A DNA stretch of 60,000 nt from Chrysomallon squamiferum (GCA_012295275.1 CM022674.1:15412953-15472952); one strand, 5' to 3'. Numbered from the stretch's first letter, positions 25,151 through 38,738 are shown. Notes: generated from the letters alone by a model not told the origin. Program-made: numbers and translations.

Positions 25151-28100
25151 ACTTAATTTATTTCTTAGATAATTGTTAATGCACTTACTTACATTGTCAC
25201 TTACATAGGTTACTATTTACTTACTGATTCGCTTCCTTGGTAACTTAGGTCATTATTTACGAACTTACTTACTTTCTTACTTAGATATTTGTTAATGTAC
25301 TAACTTATATTCTCACTAACTTAGATACTTGTTTCCCTCTTTACTTAGGTCATTATTTACCTATCTACCTACTTTCTTTCTTACTAAGATAATTTTTAAT
25401 GTACTTAGTTACATTGTCACTTACATAGGTTACTATTTACTTACTTGTTTAGGTTACATTATTTTTACTTTCTTACTTAGATAATTTTTAATGTTAAATT
25501 TTCCTTCCTACTTAACTTAGGTCATTATTTACGAACTTATTTTTTTTCCTTCTTACTTAGATAATTTTAATGTATTAAGTTATCATTCTCACTAAATTAG
25601 TTACTTTGAATAATTTTTCTTTGTTTACTTAGGTCATTATTTTACTTACTTTTTTTCTTTTTATTTTTTTATTTTATGTATTTACTTATTTACTTAGATA
25701 CTTCTTACTTTATTTACTTTCTTTCTTACTTAGATAATTGTTAATGTACTTAGTTACATTTCACTTACTTAGGTTACTATTTATTTTTTATTCGCTTCTT
25801 GGTAACTTCCTTCCTTACTTAGGTCATTATTTCACGAACTTACTTTTTTTTTTATTTATTATATAATTGTTAATTTACTTCATTTTCTTACTTAGATAAT
25901 TTTTGAAAGTTCCATTTATTTTAGTTATTCATTTATTTATTATTTATTTTTACTTTCTTTACTTAGATAATTGTTAATTTAGTTACATTTTACTTTAGGT
26001 TACTATTTACTTACTTATTCTCTTCCTTGCTTACTTAGGTCATTATTTACGAACTATACTTACTTACTTTCTTACTTAGATATTTGTTAATGTACTAACT
26101 TACCTTACTTAGGTCTTGTTTCCTTTGTTTACTTAGGTCATTATTTATTTATTTACTTATTTTTTCTTTCTTACTTAGATAATTGTTAATGCACTTAGTT
26201 ACATTTGTCACTTACTTAGGTTCTTTATTTATTTACTGATATTTCCTTCCTTAACTTAGATAATTGTTTATTTAATTTTCATTAACTTACTTACTTTACT
26301 TTTTACTTAGATAATTGTTAATGTACTAACTAACATTCTCACCTACTTAGATTCTTGTTTCCATGTTTACTTAGGTCCTTATTTACCTATTTTACATTTT
26401 TTACTTTCTTACTTAGATAATTGTTAATGTACTTAGTTACATTGTCACTTAATTAGGTTACTATTTATTTTACCTTATTCACTTATTTGAAACTTAGGTC
26501 ATTATTTCCATTCTTTTTACTTTCTTTCTTACTTAGATAATTGTTAGGTCATTATTTATTTATTACTTAACTTACTATCTTACGTAGATAATTGTCAATG
26601 TAATGAAGTTGCATTCTCTTAACTTAAATTGATTTCTTGTCATTAATCTTTTACTTTCTTTTTACTTAGATAATTATTAATTTACTTAGTTACATTGTCA
26701 CTTACTTTTTACTATTTACTTACTGATTACTTACTTTGTAATTTAGATTAAATGCTAAAATAATGTACTTACTTACATTCTGACTGAATTAGGTTTGTTA
26801 ATTTATTTATTTATATTTACGAAGACTTACTTTTTCCTATTTTTCATTTCTTGTTAATTTATTTACTTTTTTACTTAGATAATTGTTAATTCTTTTTATT
26901 TTCTTCCTTGTATTATTTCCATTTTATTTACTTCCTTTCTTACTTAGATAATTTAGATAATTTGTTAATGCACTTAGTTACATTGTCACTATTTTACATC
27001 GGGTTACCATTTACTTACTTATTCGCTTTCCTTGCTTACTTAGGTCATTATTTATTTACTTACTTACTTTCTTACGTAGATAATTGTTAATGTACTAAGT
27101 TGCATTCTCACTCAATTAGTTTCTTGAATCCTTGCTTACTTAGGTCATTATTTACGATTTACTTACTTACTTTTTTTCTTACTTAGATAATTGTTAATGT
27201 ACTTACTTACATTCTCACTGAACTTATTTATTTTATTTACTGACTCACTTCCTCGGAAACTTAGGTCATTATTTCCATTCTTATGAATTTATTTTCTTTC
27301 TTACTTAGATAATTGTTAATGCACTTAGTTTCATTGTCACTTACTTAGGTTACTATTTACTTACTGATTGGCTTGATTGGTAACTTAGGTCATTATTTAC
27401 GAACTTACTTTACTTTCTTACTTAGATATTTGTTAATGTACTAACTTATATTCTCACTAACTTAGATACTTGTTTCCCTCTTTACTTAGGTCATTATTTA
27501 CCTATCTACCTACTTTCTTTCTTACTAAGATGATTTTTAATGTACTTAGTTACATTCTCACTTACATAGGTTACTATTTACTTACCTATTCGCTTCATTG
27601 CTTACTTAGGTCATTATTTATGTTGTTACTTACTTTCTTACGTAGATAATTGTTAATGTACGATGTTGCATTCTCACTGAATTAGTTTCTTGAGTCCTTG
27701 CTTACTTAGGACAATATTTACGAACTTACTTACTTACTTTCTTACTTAGATAATTGTTAATGTACTTACTTACATTCTCACTGAATTAAGTTACTATTTA
27801 TTTACTGACTCACTTCCTTGCAAACTTAGGTCATTATTTCCATTCTTATTTACTTTCTTTCTTACTTAGATAATTGTTAATGCATTTAGTTACATTCTGA
27901 GTTACTTAGGTTACTATTTACTCACAGATTCGCTTCATTGGTAACTTAGGTCATTATTCACGAACTTACTTACTTTCTTACTTAGATATTTTTAATGTAC
28001 TAACTTACATTCTCACTTCCTTATATACTTGTTTCCCTCTTTTCTTAGGTCATTATTAACCTATTTACATACTTTCTTTCTTAGTTAGATAATTGTTAAT

Positions 28101-31100
28101 GCACTTAGTTACATTGTCACTTACTTAGGTTACTATTTACTTACCTATTCGCTTCGTTCCTTACTTAGGTGATTATTTCTATACTTACTTACTTTCTTAC
28201 GTAGATAATTGTTAATGTACGAAGTTGCATTCTCACTCAATTAGTTTCTTGAATCCTTGCTTACTTAGGTCATTATTTACGAACTTACTTACTTACTTTC
28301 TTACTTACATAAATATTAATGTACTTACTTACATTCTGACTGAATTAGGTTACTATTTATTTACTGACTCGCTTCTTTGATAACTTAGGCCATTATTTCC
28401 ATTCTTCTTTACTTTCTTTCTTACTTAGATAATTGTTAATGCACTTAGTTACATTGTCACTTACTTAGGTTACTATTTACTTACTGATTCGCTTCCTTGG
28501 TAACTTAGTCATTATTTACGAACTTAATTAGTTTCTTACTTAGATATTTGTTAATGTACTAACATATATTCTCACTAACTTAGATACTTGTTTCCCTCTT
28601 TGCTTAGGTCATTATTTACCTATCTACTTACTTTCTTTCTTACAAAGATAATTTTTAATGTACTTAGTTACATTGTCACTTACATAGGTTACTAGTTTAC
28701 TTTTACTTACTTAGGTCATTATTTATTACTTACTTACTTTCTTACGTAGATAATTGTTAATGTACGAAGTTGCATTCTCACTACATTAGTTTCTTGAATC
28801 CTAGCTTACTAAGGTCAATATTTACGAACTTACTTACTTTCTATCTTAGATAATTGTTAATGTACTTACTTACATTCTCACTCAACTAAGTTACTATTTA
28901 TTTACTGACTCACTTCCTTGGAAACTTAGGTCGTTATTTCCATTCTTATTTACTTTCTTTCTTACTTAGATAATTGTTAATGCACTTAGTTACATTCTCA
29001 CTTACGTAGGTTACTATTTACTTACTGATTCGCTTCCTTGGTAACTTAGGTCATTATTTACGAACTTACTTTCTTACTTAGATATTTTTTAATGTACTAA
29101 CTTATCTTCTCACTTAGTTACTTGTTTCCATGTTTACTTAGGTCATTATTTACCTATTTACATATTTTCTTCCTTACTTAGATAATTGTTAATGTACTTA
29201 GTTACATTGTCACTTACTTAGGTTACTATTTACTTACCTATTCGCTTCCTTTCTTACTTAGGTCATTATTCACGAACTTACTTTCTTTTTTACTTAGATA
29301 TTTTTAATGTACTAACTTACATTCTCACTTACTTAGATACTTGTTTCCCTGTTTACTTACGTCATTATTTAGCTATTTACATACTTTCTTTCTTACTTAG
29401 ATAATTGTTAATGTACTTAGTTACATTGTCACTTACTTTGGTTACTATTTACTTACCTATTCGCTTCGTTCCTTACTTAGGTGATTATTTCTATACTTAC
29501 TTACTTTCTTACGTAGATAATTGTTAATGTACGATGTTGCATTCTCACTCAATTAGTTTCTTGAATCCTTGCTTACTTAGGTCATTATTTACAAACTTAA
29601 TTACTTACTTTCTTCCTTAGATAAATGTTAATGTACTTACTTACATTCTGACTGAATTAGGTTACTACTTATTTACTGACTCGCTTCTTTGATAACTTAC
29701 GTCATTATTTCCATTCTTATTTACTTTCTTTCTTACTTAGATAACTTTTAATGCATTTAATTACATTTTCACTTACTTATGTTACTATTTACTTACAGAT
29801 TCGCTTCATTGCTAACTTAGGTCATTATTCACGAACTTACTTTCTTTTTTACTTAGATATTTTTTCATGTACTAAATTACATTCTCACTTACTTAGATAC
29901 TTGTTCCCATGTTTACTTAGGTCATTATTTATCTATTTACATACTTTCTTTCTTACTTAGATAATTGTTAATGCACTTAGTTACATTGTCACTTACTTAG
30001 GTTACTATTTACTTACCTATTCGCTTCGTTCCTTACTTAGGTGATTATTTCTATACTTACTTACTTTCTTACGTAGATAATTGTTAATGTACGAAGTTGC
30101 ATTCTCACTCAATTAGTTTCTTGAATCCTTGCTTACTTACGTCATTATTTACGAACTTACTTACTTACCTTCTTACTTAGATAAAAGTTAATGTACTTAC
30201 TTACATTCTGACTGCATTAGGTTACTATTTATTTACTGACTTGCTTCTTTGATAACTTAGGTCATTACTTCCATTCTTATTTACTTTCTTGCTTACTTAG
30301 ATAATTGTTAATGCACTTAGTTACATTGTCACTTACTTAGGTTACTATTTACTTACTGATTGGCTTGATTGGTAACTTAGGTCATTATTTACGAACTTAC
30401 TTACTTTCTTACTTAGATATTTGTTAATGTACTAACATATATTCTCACTAACTTAGATACTTGTTTCCCTCTTTACTTAGGTCATTATTTACCGATCTAC
30501 CTGCTTTGTTTCTTACTAAGATAATTTTTAATGTACTTAGTTACATTGTCACTTACATAGGTTACTATTTACTTACTTATTCGGTTCCTTCCTTACTTAG
30601 GTCTTTATTTATGTACTTACTTACTTTCTTACGTAGATAATTGTTAATGTACGAAGTTGCATTCTCACTCAATTAGTTTCTTGAATCCTTGCTTACTTAG
30701 GTCAATATTTACGAACTTACTTACTTTTTTACTTCGATAATTGTTAATGTACTGACTTACATTCTCACTGAACTAAGTTACTATTTATTTACTGACTCAC
30801 TTCCTTCGAAACTTAGGTCATTATTTCCATTCTTATTTACTTTCTTTCTTACTTAGATAATTGTTAATGCACTTAGTTACATTGTCACTTACTTAGGTTA
30901 CTATTTACTTACTGATTGGCTTGATTGGTAACTTAGGTCATTATTTACGAACTCACTTACTTTCTTACTTAGATATTTGTTAATGTACTAACTTACATTC
31001 TCACCTACTTAGATACTTGTTTCCATGTTTACTTAGGTCCTTATTTACCTATTTACATATTTTATTTCTTACTTAGATAATTGTTAATGTACTTAGTTAC

Positions 31101-32210
31101 ATTCTCACTTACTTAGGTTACTATTTACTTACCTATTCGCTTCCTTCCTTACTTAGGTCATTATTTAGATACTTACTTACTTTCTTGCTTAGATAATTGT
31201 TAATGTACGAAGTTGCATTCTCACTCAATTAGTTTCTTGAATCCTTGCTTCCTTAGGTCAATATTTACGAACTTACTTACTTACTTTCTTACTTAGATAA
31301 ATGTTTATGTACTTACTTACATTCTAACTGAATTAAGTTACTATTTATTTACTGACTCACTTCCTTGGAAACTTAGGTCATTATTTCCATTCTTATTTAC
31401 TTTCTTTCTTACTTAGATAATTGTTAATGCACTTAGTTACATTGTCACTTACTTAGGTTACTATTTACTTAGTGATTCGCTTCCTTGGTAACTTAGGTCA
31501 TTATTTACGAACTCACTTACTTTCTTACTTAGATATTTGTTAATGTACTAACTTACATTCTCACCTACTTAGATACTTGTTTCCATGTTTACTTAGGTCC
31601 TTATTTACCAATTTACATATTTTCTTTCTTACTTAGGTAATTGTTAATGTACTTAGTTACATTGTCACTTACTTAGGTTACTATTTACTTACCTATTCGC
31701 TTCCTTCCTTACTTAGGTCATTATTTCTATACTTACTTACTTTCTTACATAGATAATTGTTAATGTACGATGTTGCATTCTCACTCAATTAGTTTCTTGA
31801 ATCCTTGCTTACTTAGGTCATTATTTACGAACTTACTTACTTACTTTCTTACTTAGATAAATGTTAATGTACTTACTTACATTCTGAATGAATTAGGTTA
31901 CTATTTATTTTCTGACTCGCTTCTTTGATAACTTAGATCATTATTTCCATTCTTATTTACTTTCTTTCTTACTTAGAATCTTGTTAGTGCACTGAGTTAC
32001 ATTGTCATTTACATACTGATTCGCTTCCTTGGTAACTTAGGTCATTATTTACGAACTTACTTACTTTCTTACTTAGATATTTGTTAATGTACTAACTTAT
32101 ATTCTCCTAAGCTTAGATACTTTTTTCCCTCTTTATTTAGATCATTATTTACCTATCTACCTACTTTCTTTCTTACTAAGATAGTTTTTGATGTACATAG
32201 TTATATTGTC
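25150..32210. repeat. ~560-bp five-monomer higher-order satellite
   Basis: A second arrangement of the same satellite family. The marker TTTCCATTCTTATTTACTTT recurs at about 27835, 28396, 28940, 29708, 30267, 30827, 31386 and 31943. Most spacings are 540-560 bp, one is about 770. Within one unit I count five monomers of about 101-123 bp, told apart by ACGAACTTACTTAC, ACCTATCTACCTAC, ATACTTACTTACTTTC, ACGAAGTTGCATTC and CCATTCTTATTTAC. From 25150 to 27000 the order is decayed and T-rich; from 27000 on it is regular. The array ends near 32210, just before ZAP/PARP copy 1. Confidence 0.92.
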
Positions 32211-32255
32211 GTGTTAGGTTGACCTGAGAGATATTTAAAAATGTATAAGCACAAG

Positions 32256-33295
32256 GAATCTTATTAATTTTTAAATATCGATTGTGTATTTTATATTCAT
32301 AATTTTATTTTCAGTGGATTTAATCATGTAGAAGAAACACCTGTAATGCTTAGCAGATACAATTTTGCAAATAGAACTGACCTAAGTTTTTATAATTCAC
32401 TGTTAAAGGTACTTTTTAAAAAGGAGCCATATTTATATTTAATGATGAAAATGCCACAGCTTGTGAAGATTTCAGAGAAAAAACTGATAGAATGTTAAAT
32501 ATTATTTCAGAACTATGTTTTATTTTGATGAAATGATGATACTAATGCCTTTGAAACAAGTTGATGACCTTACAAAAATGATTTTCCAGAACCTGACAAA
32601 GTGCGTAGATATTTAGAACGAAGGTCAGTGTTACAGACTACACTATTTTCTACAACATACGAAGGAGCAGGTGAAGAGGAAATTTTGAAAACATTCGAAC
32701 ATACAAAAAACAGGGAATGTCGAGATGCTAGGTGTAGAGAAAACGATGGTTTATGTAGAGGTAGAGGAAAGATAGGTTATTCTACTAAAGCAACACAAGA
32801 AACAGATATGGAGAAAAGAGGTCCACGTGAAAAGCATAGCAGAGATAATCTGACAGACAGTTTTCAGACTGACCAAAGGTTAAACCAAAAAACAGCTTCA
32901 CAGACTAGTTTATTCTCGACAGCTGCTGCAGAGTCTGACAGTAATGATAATAAAGGTTCAGAAGTTTCTACACCCACAAAACCCAACAGAAGACGGCGAA
33001 AAAATGTGAAACACCAACAACCAGAAAAAGACGAAACAACAGTGACAAATGAAGGAATTATATTCAAAGATAACACAGATGTCAGCAGTACAGGTTTAAC
33101 AGGAAGAAGAAAATCACTATCAAGTCTCTGTTCTTCCTGAACTAATGGAAATTTGGATAACCTTAAACATGATGAAATTATTGACAAAGTATTCAACATT
33201 CTTCTTGAAAAATTTAATGGACGTGCAGAGATCTCGAATCTGATGAAAGAAACCAGTCTTCCTGTAGAAGCTAAACGTGTTTCGTGGTTTTATGT
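32256..33295 (+). pseudogene. ZAP/PARP12-like copy 1, truncated N-terminal fragment
   Basis: Paralogue of the first part of copy 2 (39906-40980); homology starts at GAATCTTATTAATTTTTAAA in both. It holds a possible upstream exon (32315-32408, AG/GT bounded, open and encoding FYNSLLK) and the start of the big exon (from 32590 after TTTCCAG). That exon encodes RRYLERRSVLQTTLFSTT, a short ENDGLCRGRG motif, a polar linker and the first part of the winged-helix-like region (ILLEKFNGRAEISNLM). Compared with copy 2, TCA has become TGA at 33138-33140, a nonsense change. Homology stops abruptly after TGGTTTTAT at about 33294. It is replaced by a block that also occurs at 59290-60000, so CCCH fingers, WWE and PARP domains are absent. 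The last 95 bp are almost identical to copy 2, so the duplication is fairly recent. Confidence 0.8.
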
Positions 33296-34100
33296 AAATA
33301 CTCTAGAGATAATTTTAAAGCAGTCAACGTTACGCACAGTGATTATATAAAAAGATAATTTGTACAACTATTAGATTTGTGGAGAGGTATTGTTGGAATC
33401 ATTAGCATATTATGCATTGTACAATATCGACATTTAATAAAGATATTTATTACAAATTGCAAGTGTTTTCATTTTTATTAACATTTTCACGTTTAATGAT
33501 TGAATTAATGGAGAATATTCCTCTTCGGAGTCGGGGTTAGAAGGTACAAATACTTTCCTGTATTCAGACTCAAATATGTTAATCATATCAAATTTAAATG
33601 AATGCATTATTTTTAATTTGATATAAATACTTCATTTACTATCACTACTTAACAACAAGAATTATTAATTTTGTTGGTGGTGGTTTTTATAATTTGTTCA
33701 CACTATATTTAATTTTATTAATAAATAACGAAAAGAAAATGAAGGAAAATTAAAGAAAATAAATAAATAAATATATAAATCATTAATAATAACGTATAAA
33801 CGAGTTCTGCTTGTTATTTATCAAATAGTTACCGTTAACTTGTTCGTAATTCGACAGCTACTGCGCATGATCATTGAGAACCGGAACTACACGCAGTACC
33901 AACACTCGTCAAATAATAATATATAGTGACTAATGATGCCATTCTGCGCGACAAATTCCGGAGATAATACTATACCTGTAACGACACAGTAGAAATGACG
34001 TCAGAGCTATTGTTGTACGCGAAAACAAAGTTGTGCTTTGCTTTTAAGACCATCTAGGAACACACAAAAGCCTCTTTATTTTAGCTTCAGAACGCCAAAA
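33295..34100. repeat. Duplicated non-coding block, copy A
   Basis: From AAATACTCTAGAGATAATTT on, this block matches 59290-60000 at high identity, except for an extra segment of about 75 bp near 33620-33690 and small indels. It contains TATATAAAA, AATAAA and mixed-complexity sequence (CTACTGCGCATGATCATTGA). On the minus strand both copies keep a short open frame (DSEEEYSPLIQSLNVKM), but nothing else supports it as a gene. In this copy the block is fused to PARP copy 1 and precedes the HxH gene at 34794. Because 60000 cuts copy B, its full length is unknown. Confidence 0.85.
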
Positions 34101-34138
34101 CGTGAAGTATAGATTGCTTTTAATAGTTTGTTTCTTCG

Positions 34139-34140
<2 letters not shown>

Positions 34141-34210
<70 letters not shown>
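34141..34210. repeat. (ATT)n microsatellite
   Basis: About 23 uninterrupted ATT units upstream of the HxH gene. The rest of 34210-34790 is AT-rich and unannotated; the promoter of the HxH gene should lie here, but I cannot place it. Confidence 0.9.
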
Positions 34211-34793
34211 TTTAATTTTTACAGTGTGGTTTTCCATCATCATTGTTTTTACTTTATAATTAGTACTGATTTATTATTATTTTTTTATTACTTTTTAAAA
34301 ATACTTTTTGTGTTTGTTTATTTGTATTAAATAAATAAATAAATAAAAAGATTAAACCTATCAATAAACGTATCACATTAAAAAGCCGATATAAAAAATA
34401 AATCACATCGGTAAACAAATCAAACTTTAACTTTTTTATTTATTTTTTATTTCTTCCTTTATTTTAAATTTCCTTCTGCCATATTTCAGCAAAAGCAGTA
34501 GCTTGCAGTAAATTAATTTAATATCTACCTCTGTAATAAAACCACAAACATTTAATTTTTAATGGATCTGTGGGGAAGAAAACCTGGAACGAGGAACTAG
34601 CCGGTCTGTATATTTAACGACTGTAAAAACTAACTGTGGTTTTCTATAATCACTGGGTATTAACACGTTCGCCTGTTGTGACTCGTCATGAGGTTAAACA
34701 CACAAAACAAAGACTAAGAAGGTTCAAGCTGTGAACTGGGCGTGAGAAGTGAAACCGAAAATGGAAACAGACTGAAAAACGTCACTTGTGAAA

Positions 34794-34910
34794 ATGTTCT
34801 TGCGTTTGATAATCTGTGGTGAGTTCATAGGTCTGTTTTAGTTCGGTGTTGTTTATTTTTATATATTTACTTATTAATTAATTTCTTTATTCATTCATCT
34901 TTTTATTTCA

Positions 34911-34941
<31 letters not shown>

Positions 34942-36079
34942 TTAATGTTTTAGTATTTGTATTGTCTCAGCTTCAGAAATTTGTCGCTAGCAAATCGTCT
35001 CCCTTTGATTTTGAAAACGACACCAGTCGTGATCAATTTCTAACCCAGTTCCGATATAGCACAACAGCTCCGGAACGTCAAAGGAATAACACGAAATTTG
35101 ATGGAAACAACCGGAGCGTTCCGGAACTTTACGAAAAACCCAAACTGTCAGGAGTACTCATGGGAAGATTGGAAACGGACCAAGCATCTTTCCTCAACAC
35201 TACCCAGTCCCTGTGCCTAAACAAGGAACGGTAACTCGTCGACATATTCTATCAAATGGTCAGGTTATAACTCATAAACATTCCGCACCACTGGCTTACT
35301 CTGTCATCAACGGCAGAGTGGTAGCACGGGTTTTACCCCACCAGCACGTGCAGGTATCACAAGCCGATGACCACGAAGGTCGTCTGAATGTTGCCTCAGA
35401 AGACCACCCAGTTTCCGTCCCGAAACAAGGAACGGTAACTCACCAACACTTGTTACCTCACAGACAGACACTACCACTGGAAATGGAACCGCTAGAGTTT
35501 TGCCTCAAAGATGCCTACGAAACGTCATCGCCAACGATCATCCTGTGTACTTACCTCAACATACAGCTATCATACATCAACGCGTTTTGAAAAATGGAAC
35601 ATCGATCACGCACAGACACACAGTTCCAGTGGGCTACTGGGTACGCAAAGGAAACGTTGTTGGCCGCGTTTTGCCTCACACACACGCGGTACCCGTGCCG
35701 TTGTCGCAAGGACTTCGTCAAACGCCAACAACCAACAATTACAATGCTGCATTAGCTAATTCCCTCTTTTATCCAGTACAATATGTCAAGCGAATGAACG
35801 ATCTCAATCGTTCTGCCATGAGAGGGTCCGTTTTGTATTCAGGACACTAACTTACCCCGACGACCTACAACTACAACGCTGCTGTAGCAACATCTCTACT
35901 GTATCCTAATGTGTTGGCAGCACCACCAACAGCTGTTACAAGACGCACTAAAACAGGAAAACGGTCGCGTCAGTGCTGTCTCGTCCTTGCACCCTAATCG
36001 TCTTCCGAATAACCAGAGACCGCGATTAATCGACGATATCGATATAAACAGCAACGATTATCGTAGAAGACTTAGATAA
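34794..36079 (+). CDS. Secreted histidine-rich HxH repeat protein 1 (frame broken)
   Basis: Exon 1 34794-34818 (ATG, donor GTGAGT) joins exon 2 after ATGTTTTAG near 34947, giving a clean signal peptide MFLRLIICVFVLSQL. The mature part begins with a polar segment without Cys. It then has about three imperfect repeats of some 50-65 residues: GTVT-x2-H, an NG turn, THKH or THRH, a second NG with VV-x-RVLPHxH, and PVPVPKQG. Two TPTTxNYNAA segments follow, and the protein ends NDYRRRLR at 36079. The coding track changes frame at about 35150, 35480, 35855 and 35975. The conserved motifs continue in the new frame each time, so these are single-base indels in one gene. HxH pairs are typical of metal (Zn/Cu) coordination; function is otherwise unknown. 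It is a paralogue of the gene at 57877. Whether it is functional with assembly errors or a pseudogene is undecided. Confidence 0.65.
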
Positions 36080-36720
36080 CATACTGCACTGTAATTATTA
36101 TTTTGTTGTTTAGTGTGAATGTTTTTCATCAGATTCAGCAGTAATGTTTAAGTAAGAGAAAAGAAAGTTATATTTTCTGTTTTGACTAAAACCATTTATT
36201 ATGTGTGTGATTGTGTGTGTGTGTGTGTGTGTGTGTGTATTTCTTGTTTGTAATTGTTTTTCGGCTCATCAGCTATATTATCTGCAAAACAAAACAAAGA
36301 AAAAAAAAGTCATCTTTTATACATATATACATGCATTCGGAGTTTTCATAGTTTGAAATACGATGCTTACTTTCGAAAGATAATATGTAAACTTAGAAAG
36401 ATAGCTGAAAATAATTCTACGTATTATTTCTGTGCATGAAATAAATTTTGGGTATTCCTGGTAATCAGAAGACTCAGCTCTTTCTGCTAGACGTGTAGAC
36501 AAACCTTCTGTCATTATTCCTGAATGTGTGCTACTAATAAGCTGTCTTTGCCTTGTCTTATCTAAATATACAGATACACATACACGCACAGGCACACATA
36601 TATACTCGGACAACTATTTAAATGTATCACAACATAATAATATACCATTATTATAATGTTTTTAAAATGTAAATAAATGAAATAAATTGTATTCTGTGAG
36701 TATTCGTACCTATTGGTTAA
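36080..36720. other. 3' flank of HxH gene 1, no gene seen
   Basis: AT-rich sequence with a (GT) tract at about 36200-36238. I see no further exon. An AATAAA motif at about 36440 could serve the HxH gene, but other AATAAA motifs occur by chance in this composition. Confidence 0.5.
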
Positions 36721-36721
36721 T

Positions 36722-37425
36722 TTATCCACGTACAGGTCCCTGGGAACACCGAATGTTGATAGTGGGAATGTTCAGTTGGCAGTTCCTGCAATAGGTCCGC
36801 GCCTGATTTGTTAGCCATAAGTTGACGTCGCGTTGAAGTTGTTGACAGTCAATTCTGTTAATGAAGTTACAGCCGTTTGACACAACGCTGACATATACCC
36901 GACCACCTGAAAACAGTTTATAATTATATATAACTGAAAACGGTAACTCATCAGATGGATAGACGGAGTGATAAAGAGACAATGAATAATGACAAAGCAA
37001 TCCAACGAAGACAAAGACACAGTAAGTAAGTAAGTAACGAAGTAAATACTATTTTACCCTGGTTTAGAACTGGTCTCACTGTGCCTCTTGTCCAAGGTCT
37101 TCGTGTTGTACGGCGAGACCATGGCCACCTTGTCGTCTGTCTCGACCACGTCCTTCTTGTAGGCGACATGTGACTGTTCCAGTGTTGCCATGACGAAGTG
37201 GCTGTCTGCCATCTTTGTCTGAAGTGGGTCTCGTAAATCTGGGAATCTGCTGAAACTGGTTTCGGTTAGGGCGACGATTTCAGTTCGGGTTGTTGGTTCG
37301 CTGACTCCAGTTTGGACTGTTTTTTCGCCGATTCCAGTTTTGGTTGAAGCAATCCGTTCTTGAGATACTGGAAGATTCCACACATCTTCTGAAATTGTCG
37401 TCAAATAATGTGCCGTAAAAATGCG
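36722..37425 (-). CDS. Unrecognised two-exon fragment with Cys-containing C-terminus
   Basis: Exon a, 37425-37058, is bounded by acceptor TTTACAG and donor GTAAAA. Exon b, 36906-36722, follows acceptor TTTTCAG and ends in TAA. Exon b encodes VSVVSNGCNFINRIDC, then YCRNCQLN, five cysteines in all, which looks like an extracellular module; I do not recognise the family. In exon a one frame is open throughout (contains TEIVALTETSFSRF), but it leaves two bases at the donor while exon b needs one. Another frame gives an Asn/Arg/Gln-rich protein (NRRPNRNQFQQIPRF) with one stop. A single-base indel may therefore be present, so the true frame of exon a is uncertain. No signal peptide or 5' exon was found. 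Confidence 0.4.
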
Positions 37426-37429
37426 CTGT

Positions 37430-38529
37430 AAAGATATAAAACAATATGAAATTATTTACCGAAACCTAGTAGGTATACTTCGTCCATTTCTACAGGTATG
37501 CAGCAGTTAGAAAGTAGAAACAAATATAAAAATCGAAAACTAAACCAGCTGTAAAATTAATGTATAGAAAATTATGTTGGACATTTGAAGCTAGGTGTCA
37601 GGGAAATTACAAGCCATTCATAGAGATCATTTAAAAATTAACACCTTTAACCGATATTTCAAGGAACGTAGCAAGAAGTAATCTGGTAGTGTAAACATGA
37701 AAGAAATGTTGTGTGGTCCTTGTTTTGATTTTCACTGTAAAATACGCCTTCATACATTCTTTATTTTACTTTGTGTATATATAAACAGCCAAATATTCAC
37801 TTCTACTTCCTCGACAATTATTGCTATAACTACTACCACTACTATAACGTACTACTACTATTGTTACAACTGATATTTATACTATAACCTCTGCTACGAT
37901 TAACAGGCAGTATTTAGGAATGTGAAGCTACGTTTATGTAAACTAGTGGTATGTCCACAACTTCCAGTAAGAAGATTTACCTTGCTTATGACATTCACAG
38001 CAAATACATTTTAAAAAAGAAACAGATCGAAAGAAAAAGACAATAAATAAAATAATAATAATAATAATAATCATCATCATCATAATAATAATAATAAAAA
38101 CAATTAAAAAAAACAGCAGCAACCCACAAACGAAAGAGTTAACTATAACACATGAAGAAACGACAAATATATCACTCTTTCTTTGCACTAACGTAATATG
38201 ATAATCATTTTATGTAATGGAGTGGGTGTTGGATTTTATAAAAAAAAATCAAAATTAAACAAAACCCAATAAATTTTGCACGACACAAAAGCGAAATACA
38301 CCAAACGGTCGGTTAAAGACCGCGAAAGACCGCGATGTACTGCGACTTTGCAAGGCCTCTCTAGGCCGCTTCTCCATAAAGGTCGTGTCATTTTCAGTCA
38401 CCTCGGCTTTAAAATTCCAGCTTTACTCGCATAAAGGCTTTTCAAACGAATGTTCTTCATAGCTAGTCGTTCCTGTTGTCAAGCGAGACAAAATCTGTTA
38501 ACTTAAACTGCTTATAATTTATCTAGTCC

Positions 38530-38561
<32 letters not shown>

Positions 38562-38690
38562 TACTCCTCCTACTACTCCTACTACTACTACTCCTACTAC
38601 ACCAACTACTACTACTATTACTACTTCTACCATTACTACTACTACAACAGGAAGTACACTTAAAATAAACCATGACCTTATTATATTGCG

Positions 38691-38738
<48 letters not shown>

